Positions 1-6,370 of a DNA stretch of 9,442 bases are shown in pieces (the stretch's first letter is position 1; each line of letters starts with the position of its first letter). This DNA comes from Bacteroidales bacterium (lineage in GTDB: Bacteria > Bacteroidota > Bacteroidia > Bacteroidales > P3). The stretch is from NCBI GenBank assembly GCA_017632095.1, contig JAGBSA010000224.1, positions 1 to 9,442 of the forward strand, given 5' to 3'. The position numbers were made by a program, and so were the translations under genes. A model generated the notes under the pieces. It ran no database searches. It was not told the DNA's origin and was given only the letters and a program-made list of their open reading frames with translations.

Positions 1-2
1 CA

Positions 3-917
3 ATGGCTAATATGCTCGATAAGCTTTATGATTCTCTTGAATTTGAGAAAAAAGCCGGTACAAACGAGTTTACAACAGTTTCAATGGGTGCTTTAACTTT
101 AATATCAAGCTATCAATTGAATAGAGCTGTGGCTACATTCAACGAAGGTAAGTATCAAGAATGTATTCCTTTGTTTGAGAAGACTATAGAGGGCTCAAAG
201 GTTAGCAAACAAAGAGATGTAACTGACAAATCTAAGCTTGTAATGGCTATGGCTTACGATGCATTGAAACAAAAAGACAAAGCAACTGAAATTTATAGAG
301 AATTGGTAAAAGACGGTGCTAAAGAAAAAGAAGCATATATCAATTTGTATGTAGCAAATTCAGCTGCCAAGGAAATGGATAAAGCAATCAACGTATTGAA
401 ACGCGGTGTTAAAGTATTACCAAAAGACGCACAATTGAAAGCATTGTTGGGAGCAGCATACTTGCAAGCAGGAAACAAGGCTGAATGCGAAAACATGATT
501 CAAGAACTTTTGAAGATGGGAGCAGAAAACCCTGAAATCTTGAACTATGTTGGAGGTATTTACCGTGATGCAGAGGATATTGCAAAAGCAGAAGAGTATT
601 ACAACAAATCACTTACTTTGAATGCAAATCAAACAGACGCATATCTTGGATTGGGAACAACATATTTCAACAAAGGAATCACACAATTGAAAGAAGCTGA
701 GAAAGTTCCATTGGACGATATGACAGGTGCTTATGACAAAATGAAGAACGAAGCATTCGAATACTTCAAAAAAGCAATTCCAAACTTGAATAAGGTTTTG
801 GAAACTAAGCCAAACGATTTCCAAAGTTTGAAAGCCTTGAGAAATATCTACTCACTTTTGAACATGAAAGCAGAATTCCAAGCAATCGATGCAAAATTGA
901 AAGCAGGAAATAAATAA
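3..917 (+). CDS. TPR-repeat protein, probably N-terminally truncated by the window edge
   Basis: A 304-residue reading frame made almost entirely of tetratricopeptide-like helical hairpins. Recognisable units lie at about residues 34-67, 76-108, 109-142, 143-176, 177-210 and 262-295, with the small-residue/aromatic spacing typical of TPRs (for example the stretch around residues 178-206 with NYVGGIYRD and AEEYYNKSL). TPRs are protein-interaction scaffolds; no catalytic domain is visible, so the partner is unknown. The first ATG is at base 3, but there is no signal peptide or upstream sequence to judge it. Related Bacteroidales TPR proteins usually start with a signal peptide, so I think the true start lies upstream and residue 1 here is internal. 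Codon use is strongly biased (many ttg-aaa, gaa, gca), which suggests good expression. The gene ends in TAA and is followed by an intrinsic terminator 40 bp on, so it is the last gene of its transcript. Confidence 0.85.
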   Translation: MANMLDKLYDSLEFEKKAGTNEFTTVSMGALTLISSYQLNRAVATFNEGKYQECIPLFEKTIEGSKVSKQRDVTDKSKLVMAMAYDALKQKDKATEIYRELVKDGAKEKEAYINLYVANSAAKEMDKAINVLKRGVKVLPKDAQLKALLGAAYLQAGNKAECENMIQELLKMGAENPEILNYVGGIYRDAEDIAKAEEYYNKSLTLNANQTDAYLGLGTTYFNKGITQLKEAEKVPLDDMTGAYDKMKNEAFEYFKKAIPNLNKVLETKPNDFQSLKALRNIYSLLNMKAEFQAIDAKLKAGNK

Positions 918-958
918 GATTTTTTTCGAGAATATCATATCGAATAAATAAATCGGGA

Positions 959-1001
959 GGAACGGTTCAAATAATAAAATAAGAACCGTTCTTTCTTTTT
1001 T
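959..1001 (+). terminator. Intrinsic terminator after the TPR gene
   Basis: A perfect 9-bp stem, GAACGGTTC (960-968) with GAACCGTTC (983-991), is extended by a G-T pair (959/992). It encloses a 14-nt AT-rich loop and is followed by a T-rich run (CTTTCTTTTTT, to about 1001). This is the standard Rho-independent form for a plus-strand transcript ending the TPR gene. Confidence 0.85.
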
Positions 1002-1015
1002 ATTACTTCTACTTT

Positions 1016-1033
1016 ACATAATTGTAATTATGT
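1016..1033. repeat. 18-bp inverted repeat, possible operator
   Basis: ACATAATT and AATTATGT form a perfect 8-bp dyad around a 2-bp GT centre. It lies just downstream of the TPR terminator. It could be a binding site for a dimeric regulator or a chance AT-rich palindrome; with so AT-rich a background I do not favour either strongly. Confidence 0.3.
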
Positions 1034-1233
1034 GCCAAAAGAGGTTTTAGAAAATTCTTAGCTCAATCGACCAAATTCAAGCCAAATTTCCTCAATAAAA
1101 AAACAAAGATTCGTATCAGCTTAAACAACACACAAAAATACCTTAGCAACAATCCCAAAGAACCAAATCACAATTCGAAAACAACAAACTAAAAGTCTAA
1201 GGAAATAAAGAATAAAGTTCACGAAAAAAAATC

Positions 1234-1303
1234 AAGTTTTTTTCAAAAAAAACAAAGAAAAAATCGAAAAAAACAAAGAAATATTTTAAGAAAATCAAGT
1301 TTT
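1234..1303 (+). repeat. 70-bp dispersed direct repeat, copy 1
   Basis: Aligns without gaps to 4030-4099 (constant offset 2796), with differences only at 1244, 1248, 1266 and 1284, that is 66 of 70 positions identical. It contains two ACAAAGAAA units (1252-1260 and 1272-1280) and ends in TCAAGTTTT; a similar TCAAGTTTTTTTC also sits at 1232-1244. A weak A/T hairpin, GAAAAAAA (1223-1230) with TTTTTTTC (1237-1244), overlaps its left end. The sequence is low in complexity, but the register of identity is too good for composition alone. Together with copy 2 it brackets the 799-residue gene. Confidence 0.75.
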
Positions 1304-1472
1304 TTCAAATCGTAATCAAAACTTAACACCAATCGATACAAAACAAAATAAATCCCGATTCAAAGATTCATATTCCGATATCATATTACAATTCGTCTTT
1401 TATGGCTTTGCACCAAGCAAGCATGGCAAATCCCCTATTTCAAATTCACTTACTAAATTTTGCAAAAAATAC

Positions 1473-1508
1473 TTGCATATATCAAAAAAAAATAAGTTCT
1501 TTGCATAT
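1473..1508 (+). promoter_or_regulatory. Candidate Bacteroidetes-type promoter for the 799-residue gene
   Basis: TTGCA at 1473-1477 fits the -33 element, and TTCTTTGCA at 1497-1505 resembles the -7 element (consensus TAnnTTTG; here GTTCTTTG, so the TA is missing), with a spacing of about 20 bp. Transcription would then start near 1510 and leave a leader of about 35 nt, AT-rich and without a Shine-Dalgarno sequence, as is usual in this phylum. TTGCATAT occurs twice, at 1473-1480 and 1501-1508, exactly 28 bp apart. A TATAAT at 1506-1511 has no well-placed -35 partner. Confidence 0.45.
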
Positions 1509-1545
1509 AATAGGAATAATTAGATTAAACACATAAAAATATTAG

Positions 1546-3945
1546 ATGAAAGACACACTTGCACATGTAGCAGATACCTTGGCTACAGCAATTCACAAAC
1601 TAGAAGAACACGGTCATCAGGTAGCGGCAAACCATGGTGAAGAAGTAGAATTAACCCTTCAAGCTTTAAGCCGTGAGGAAATTGGTATGATGGAAATTGG
1701 ATTAAATGTTTTGGCACCAATATCGGTAATCCTTCTACTATCCTTATGGTATGGCGGACGAAATAGAATTCTTATAAGAAGAAAACTGCTTGGTATATTA
1801 GCCGGATTTGTTTTCTTCTTCGGATTTATTTTGTATTCTATAGGCTTTTATGATGGAGGGACAAAAGAATCGCTCTTAGCACTATTTTTACGTGCCGCTT
1901 TGTCCTCTGTTGAAATGTTTGCCTCCCATTCCGATATGATAGAAGTGCGACACGCTTGCCACGAAAGTGTTGTTTATATGATATCTTTCACCATTGTTCA
2001 CTTTATGGCGGTGTCGTTAAGTCTTGAATTCTTATTACAAACCTTCCTGTACAAAGGCATGGTAAAGCGTAGGTTGAGGAAAAGAGTCAAGAAAGCAAAA
2101 AAAGTCTTTATATTTTGGGGTGTAAGTGAAATATCTACCTCCTTGGCAAAGATTGTTAATAGCTCAAATAGAAAAGATGACTATTTAATACTATTTTTCA
2201 AATTAAAGAAAGATGCACACAAAGCTCACAAAGAAGGATTTCTGAGTTTCTTATCAGCATCAAGCATTACCGTAGAGGATATAGAGATGTCCGAAAAGGT
2301 TAATGGTCTAGTCTTTTACAGCAATAACGAAAAAGCATCGAATGATTATTTTGAGAAACATCTAGAAAATATATTTGGCAAAGACAAATATTATTTAGAG
2401 GGTGCGGAGATTGAGAAAGTCGAAAACGAACTTGAACTTAAATTCAAAGAAAATTGCGATGATGAGGAATTAAATATTGCAAAAGAGAAATATAGAACTT
2501 TATTAAGGGAAAACAAAGGAAGTAAGTTCTCTATCTTTATATTGTCCGAAAACGAGGGTGATAACTTAGTGGAATTGGACAGATTATTACGCAGTGAGTT
2601 TGTAGAAAGCCATCGTTTAAACATTTCCTTCTACTGCCAAGCTCATAAAGATGCAAAGAATGTTTCTTTTGTAAGAGATGGAAAGAGCAATACCGAAATT
2701 GCTTATGTAGATTTGATAGACACATCTTTGTTGGCTATACAAAGCTTGAAGATTGACCAAAATCAACACCCTATAAACTTTGTAGAACATAACGATGAGG
2801 GTATTGTCACTTCTGAATTCAATTCATTGATTCTCGGCTTTGGAGACACTGCCAAAGAGGCATTAGCATATTTGTACGAATATGGAGCATTTATAGGTGA
2901 AGATGGGAACCGTTCAAAGTTCCATTGCACTATTATCGACAAAAACATAGAGATAAAAAAAGGAACATACCTATCACAACGTCCAGCCTTAAAAGATAGC
3001 GACTTATTGACATTTGAAAACTTAGGCATAGGAACGGCTGATTATTGGCAGAAAATAGACACGATAGCCGACAAATTGAACTATGTCATTATAGCAATGG
3101 GCGAGGATAGATTAAATATTTCAACAGCCATCGATTTATTCAATTATTGCTATCGTAAAAGAGAGGGAAAGCTAGACAATTTTGCAATATATATTCGCCT
3201 ACATAAAGATTCGAATTTGAAATTTGTCAAAAAGATAATAAACTACTATAAAGTTGATAACAACGAATACATACGCGTATTTGGAACCTATGAAAGCATA
3301 TTCATTGGTAGCACAGTGGCAAAATACCATGTAAAGCAACGTGCTGAAGAATTTTATAGTGATTATGAGACAATAAAATCAGAAGATTTGTCTAGAAACA
3401 CATGGGAAGAACGTGCGATAAAAGAACGAGCGCTTTCTCAAAACCACATTTGTGCATACAATTCTTTAAGACGAAAGGAATTCCAAGATTTCTCAAAGGC
3501 TTATCATATCTATACTAAGATGAAGTTAATGGGTATTGTAAATGATATTGAGAAGGTTGAGGAATATATGAAGAAAGGATTCAAGTTCGATGCATACGGA
3601 ACGGATGTTAATGGAAATATATACTATGGTTCAGGAGAATTGGTTGAGGATGCAAAACTTGCTAGACTGCTAACCAATGTTGCAAAACTTGAACATTTGA
3701 GATGGGTTTCCTCTCACGAGGTAATGGGATATGAGGGTAGCGATGAAATTAACGAAGAGGAAAATGAGATAACTAAAAAACTAGTACGCCTTGCTCCTTG
3801 GGATAAGTTGGTTGCAAGATGGGAAGAATCCGGAAGAAAACCTGAATTAGAATATCGACAATATGATTATTTAGTTGTCAATACATCAATAAGGCTTTAT
3901 TACAAAGTATTGAAATATATTCAAGATAAATACAAAAAAGCATAG
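1546..3945 (+). CDS. Membrane protein with two TrkA-N-like Rossmann units and a C-terminal RyR-like domain
   Basis: A 799-residue protein. Hydrophobic segments lie at about 52-69, 81-101 and 141-168; basic runs after the first (GGRNRILIRRK) and third (KRRLRKRVKKAKK) suggest N-terminus out and C-terminus in the cytoplasm. A shorter hydrophobic helix (107-126) between segments 2 and 3 could be re-entrant, but no potassium selectivity filter (TVGYG type) is present. The cytoplasmic part has a Rossmann-like strand-turn-helix at 186-204 (degenerate glycine motif, FIFWGVSEIS) and a better one at 427-447 (LILGFGDTAKEAL), followed by a strand ending in an acidic residue (TIID, 462-465), as in TrkA-N/RCK domains. 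Residues 610-790 resemble bacterial RyR domains (PF02026 type): R-x(6)-SKAYHIYTKMKLMGI near 643-664, AKLEHLRW near 713-720, GY at 728-729 and LAPWDKL near 749-755. My inference is a ligand- or nucleotide-responsive membrane protein; the transported ion or signal is unknown. It is monocistronic, with its own promoter candidate and terminator. Confidence 0.8.
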   Translation: MKDTLAHVADTLATAIHKLEEHGHQVAANHGEEVELTLQALSREEIGMMEIGLNVLAPISVILLLSLWYGGRNRILIRRKLLGILAGFVFFFGFILYSIGFYDGGTKESLLALFLRAALSSVEMFASHSDMIEVRHACHESVVYMISFTIVHFMAVSLSLEFLLQTFLYKGMVKRRLRKRVKKAKKVFIFWGVSEISTSLAKIVNSSNRKDDYLILFFKLKKDAHKAHKEGFLSFLSASSITVEDIEMSEKVNGLVFYSNNEKASNDYFEKHLENIFGKDKYYLEGAEIEKVENELELKFKENCDDEELNIAKEKYRTLLRENKGSKFSIFILSENEGDNLVELDRLLRSEFVESHRLNISFYCQAHKDAKNVSFVRDGKSNTEIAYVDLIDTSLLAIQSLKIDQNQHPINFVEHNDEGIVTSEFNSLILGFGDTAKEALAYLYEYGAFIGEDGNRSKFHCTIIDKNIEIKKGTYLSQRPALKDSDLLTFENLGIGTADYWQKIDTIADKLNYVIIAMGEDRLNISTAIDLFNYCYRKREGKLDNFAIYIRLHKDSNLKFVKKIINYYKVDNNEYIRVFGTYESIFIGSTVAKYHVKQRAEEFYSDYETIKSEDLSRNTWEERAIKERALSQNHICAYNSLRRKEFQDFSKAYHIYTKMKLMGIVNDIEKVEEYMKKGFKFDAYGTDVNGNIYYGSGELVEDAKLARLLTNVAKLEHLRWVSSHEVMGYEGSDEINEEENEITKKLVRLAPWDKLVARWEESGRKPELEYRQYDYLVVNTSIRLYYKVLKYIQDKYKKA

Positions 3946-3958
3946 GATAAGCAATAAG

Positions 3959-3985
3959 GGCAATGTCGAAAGGCGTTGCCTTTTT
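3959..3985 (+). terminator. Strong intrinsic terminator after the 799-residue gene
   Basis: GGCAATGTC (3959-3967) pairs along all 9 positions with GGCGTTGCC (3972-3980), counting two G-U pairs. It closes a GAAA tetraloop (3968-3971, GNRA type) and is followed directly by TTTTTC. It begins 13 bp after the stop codon. The minus-strand reading lacks a T-run after the stem, so it probably does not stop the convergent SprT-like transcript efficiently. Confidence 0.9.
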
Positions 3986-4029
3986 CTTTACCTGGAAAAC
4001 AGACTTTAAGTTTCAAGAAAAATAAAACA

Positions 4030-4099
4030 AAGTTTTTTTGAAATAAAACAAAGAAAAAATCTAAAAAAACAAAGAAATAATTTAAGAAAATCAAGTTTT
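4030..4099 (+). repeat. 70-bp dispersed direct repeat, copy 2
   Basis: Matches 1234-1303 at 66 of 70 positions in the same orientation, and similarity continues with gaps to about 4011 on the left. It fills the gap between the convergent 799-residue and SprT-like genes, and its right end runs into the SprT-like stop codon (4098-4100). Read on the minus strand it gives several T-runs after that gene, so it may also act as a weak transcription end point; no GC-rich stem supports this. Confidence 0.75.
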
Positions 4100-4508
4100 A
4101 TTCTTGACGTAATTTGTCTAAGGTTTTCGGAAAGCATGCACAGGGCTTTTGAGCGTGCAACATAACATCTTGAGCTATGTTTTGAGGAAATATATTCTTG
4201 TAGATAAACTCCTTTAACATGTTTGAATAAATGGCTTTCCATTCTTTGCCGTGCGATGTTACGTTTTTGCCATGAATTAAACGTGTTTTAAGGTGTGCCA
4301 ATTCGTGAACAAGCACAATAAGCATTGCATAGGGCGGCAAATTTTCGTTCAAGGTGATTCTATGTGTGCCACTTAATTGTTTGCAATAATCACCTAATTT
4401 TCTTTTTCTTGGAGATACTATCGAAATTGTCAGATTGTCGAACGAGGAAACCAAATCCGACACCATGGAAACCGAATCAGGCGGAAGTAATGTGAAGAGT
4501 CGATTCAT
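4098..4508 (-). CDS. SprT-like zinc metalloprotein
   Basis: A 136-residue protein from the ATG at 4508. The zinc-binding HELAH motif is at residues 68-72, preceded by the hydrophobic helix AMLIVLV, and a further histidine in SHGKEW (H86) is a likely third ligand, as in SprT/Spartan-family domains. The LGDY...HRITLN strand before the helix (38-53) and the KNIFP segment after it (104-108) match the SprT-like proteins of Bacteroidales as I remember them. SprT-like domains are zinc proteases or relics of them; the substrate here is unknown. The frame stays open to an ATG at 4607, but I chose 4508 because family members begin near the LLPPDSV segment and the extension reads like noise over a better frame. 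The start lies 32 bp inside the preceding lipoprotein gene, which suggests translational coupling. Cys123 and Cys125 near the C-terminus might be structural; no full zinc ribbon is present. Confidence 0.8.
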   Translation of the reverse strand: MNRLFTLLPPDSVSMVSDLVSSFDNLTISIVSPRKRKLGDYCKQLSGTHRITLNENLPPYAMLIVLVHELAHLKTRLIHGKNVTSHGKEWKAIYSNMLKEFIYKNIFPQNIAQDVMLHAQKPCACFPKTLDKLRQE

Positions 4509-4653
4509 CTTGATTCGGATAGTAAAAAGAGAAAGTCGGACAATTACACTTGCGTTTCTTTCTATGCTTTTTGCCATATGGCGAAGATGATGCACAAGAG
4601 GCAACAAGCAAACTTACAAGCGTTATTACGATGACCAACTTTCTCTTTCTCAT
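4477..4653 (-). CDS. Small predicted lipoprotein, 58 residues
   Basis: A short gene starting at the ATG at 4653 and ending in TGA at 4477-4479. The N-terminus is a textbook lipoprotein signal: MRKRK, a hydrophobic stretch LVIVITLVSLLVAS, then Cys20 in the lipobox VASC. The mature part is about 39 residues, with a basic patch (KKHRKKRK, 28-35), a CNC pair (Cys36, Cys38) and a tail rich in aromatic residues (FSFYY, 41-45). It would be lipid-anchored in the envelope; its function is not recognisable. It starts 12 bp after the protease stop and overlaps the SprT-like start by 32 bp, so the three genes look co-transcribed. The signal peptide is the main evidence; conservation in relatives was not tested. 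Confidence 0.65.
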   Translation of the reverse strand: MRKRKLVIVITLVSLLVASCASSSPYGKKHRKKRKCNCPTFSFYYPNQDESTLHITSA

Positions 4654-4665
4654 ATTCTTATATCT

Positions 4666-6327
4666 TTATTTTTGAATAATTACTTTATGTGATGATTCAA
4701 GTCCATCTGCATTGATTCTTACAATGTAAAGACCGTTTTGAAGGTGATCTAAATCCATTGTGTAGTTTCTTGATGCCGATGGTATGTTTTCAAAATACAA
4801 TGCTCTTCCCATTTGGTCATACACCCTTACTTCTATATTTTGATATGATTCATCAAAACTTATCATCAACAAATTTTGTGCAGGGTTTGGTGAAATTGAA
4901 CTTAAATTCTCCATTGCTGCCACCTGGGTAATTGAAGAAGTGTGGTCCATTCCCCCTATTTGAGTTGCACCTGTGTTTGCCGGGTCTAACCATGGTTTCA
5001 ACTTACGACTATTTGCTGAACCGTTCTGATCCCAAGAGTAAGAGAACTTTCCATAGTAGTCTGTCTTGTCTGCATCGCTCACATTACAAGCCGATGTTCC
5101 TGCGGATAAGTCTCCAATAATTTGGCCGTATTGATTAAATAATGGAGAACCTGAACTACCACCCTCGGTTATTCCATAGCCATTGTCGGTTTGAACCCAT
5201 TTAACAAGCCAGTGTGTTGCGTCTGTACTGCTACTAAATCTTACTTGTTCCAATCTTGAATTGAAAGTAGATATTTTCTTAACATCTCCGGCTGGGTGAT
5301 GGATTGAAACACCTTGAGAAACAGCTTGATCTCTCCTATCCCAACCACACCAGAACGGATTGTAACTTTGCGGTACATCATCGTTCAACAACAATAGACA
5401 AAAGTCACTTCCTGCGCTCATATAGGTATTGTCGTACGCTTTTAACTGAGCTCCGGTCAATGATTTTGAGCGTGAAGGTTCTGAAATCGTGTTATTACAA
5501 CCCGATGTCTCATATTTGAAATAGAAAACAAATTGTGAATAGTATGAACTCGAAGCTACATCTTCTATACAGTGTGCTGCTGTTAAAATATATGGGGTTT
5601 TATCGTAGTTAGTGTTGTTTATAAGAGAACCTGAACACCAACCAATATATTGAGAACTAATTCTGACTTGTATTCTCACAACTCCACGTTGTTGTTTTCT
5701 GAAATCATCTCCTTCTGAACAATTAACGTTCACATTACAACTTCCTGAAGAACCATACTCATCTGAAGCCTTTTCTGCTATATCTCTATAAGCATAACCT
5801 ATTTCGCTGATTTCAATTTCGGCTTTTGTTCTTGCATCAAGCGGCTCCAAATATTCGAATATAACCTTCTCTCCTTCCAAATCTTCGGTTGCAAAGGTTC
5901 TCAAATCGTGATTGTTAATTGCTGTGAACGCTCCCAAGACTTTAGTTCTTGATTCATTGTAAACAAAGAATTTTCCACCCTCCGGCAAACGGAAACGATT
6001 TGAATAGAGTACCAATGCTTGAGCCTCAGGAACCTCTACTGCCAATTGGTAAATTCTTCCCTCTTCTGTTTCAAACACATTGGCATTTTCAAAGAAGTCT
6101 TTACCACATTGAAGGATTACTCCAAAGCGACGCATTTTGAAAAGGGATTCTTCGCTTTCATCTTCTTCAATTACTTTTGTTAAATCCGGCTTTGCAATAT
6201 GTAGCGTAGGGATTTGATTCGGTACATCTTTTAAAGAAAAAGATGGTGGCATTTCACCTGTACTCAATTGAGCCTTTGCTGCAAAACAAAACAATACAAC
6301 AGCAAAATAGATCAAAAACTTTTTCAT
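4666..6327 (-). CDS. T9SS-exported trypsin-like (lysyl-endopeptidase-like) serine protease
   Basis: A 553-residue secreted protease. Residues 1-19 are a signal peptide (MKKFLIYFAVVLFCFAAKA|Q). Residues 60-180 look like a propeptide domain. The S1-type catalytic domain spans about 205-455: His252 in LTAAHC, Asp308 in SAGSDFCLLLL and Ser392 in EGGSSGSP form the expected triad. The end of the domain (GDLSAGTSAC, KTDYYGKF, WLDPANTGA) closely resembles Achromobacter lysyl endopeptidase, and Asp423 falls where I place the acidic residue that selects lysine. Residues 476-553 form a type A T9SS sorting domain (SISPNP, VYDQMGR, LQNGLYIVRI, HKVIIQK), which is normally cleaved when the cargo reaches the surface or medium. 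Lysine specificity is inferred. It lies 43 bp after coaE on the same strand and leads into the lipoprotein and SprT-like genes. Confidence 0.9.
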   Translation of the reverse strand: MKKFLIYFAVVLFCFAAKAQLSTGEMPPSFSLKDVPNQIPTLHIAKPDLTKVIEEDESEESLFKMRRFGVILQCGKDFFENANVFETEEGRIYQLAVEVPEAQALVLYSNRFRLPEGGKFFVYNESRTKVLGAFTAINNHDLRTFATEDLEGEKVIFEYLEPLDARTKAEIEISEIGYAYRDIAEKASDEYGSSGSCNVNVNCSEGDDFRKQQRGVVRIQVRISSQYIGWCSGSLINNTNYDKTPYILTAAHCIEDVASSSYYSQFVFYFKYETSGCNNTISEPSRSKSLTGAQLKAYDNTYMSAGSDFCLLLLNDDVPQSYNPFWCGWDRRDQAVSQGVSIHHPAGDVKKISTFNSRLEQVRFSSSTDATHWLVKWVQTDNGYGITEGGSSGSPLFNQYGQIIGDLSAGTSACNVSDADKTDYYGKFSYSWDQNGSANSRKLKPWLDPANTGATQIGGMDHTSSITQVAAMENLSSISPNPAQNLLMISFDESYQNIEVRVYDQMGRALYFENIPSASRNYTMDLDHLQNGLYIVRINADGLESSHKVIIQK

Positions 6328-6339
6328 ATTACTTATTGA

Positions 6340-6368
6340 TTTTTAATTATTATATTTTTTAATTATTA
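6340..6368. repeat. Two near-tandem 13-bp AT repeats between coaE and the protease gene
   Basis: TTTTTAATTATTA occurs at 6340-6352 and again at 6356-6368, a period of 16 bp, filling most of the 43-bp gap between coaE and the protease start. It could be a leader or regulator site for the protease gene. There is no GC-rich stem, so read-through from coaE is possible. It may be no more than AT-rich spacer. Confidence 0.4.
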
Positions 6369-6370
6369 AA

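Larger units (their letters stand above)
1002..1545. other. Long A-rich intergenic region without a credible gene
   Basis: About 540 bp between the TPR terminator and the 799-residue gene. From about 1080 to 1330 the plus strand is strongly A-rich and G-poor (in 1141-1200 I count 31 A, 16 C, 9 T and 4 G). The only short open frames are low-complexity and have no start context or family resemblance. The region holds an 18-bp dyad (1016-1033), one copy of a 70-bp dispersed repeat (1234-1303) and a promoter candidate close to the next gene (1473-1508). I see no tRNA or riboswitch fold. Confidence 0.6.

Noticed and set aside
1141..1202. CCTTAG ... CTAAGG inverted repeat in the A-rich region
   Set aside because: Only 6 bp with a loop of about 50 bases; expected by chance.
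1223..1310. Repeat copy 1 as a CRISPR array or transposon end
   Set aside because: No regular repeat-spacer pattern, no terminal inverted repeats and no transposase or cas gene in the window; short internal motif reuse explains the look.
1402..1536. 44-residue plus-strand reading frame before the 799-residue gene
   Set aside because: It covers the promoter candidate, has low-complexity content, no start context and no recognisable motif.
4509..4607. N-terminal extension of the SprT-like gene to the ATG at 4607
   Set aside because: The extra 33 residues resemble no family member, while the same bases in another frame code a lipoprotein with an excellent signal peptide; the family-like N-terminus begins at 4508.
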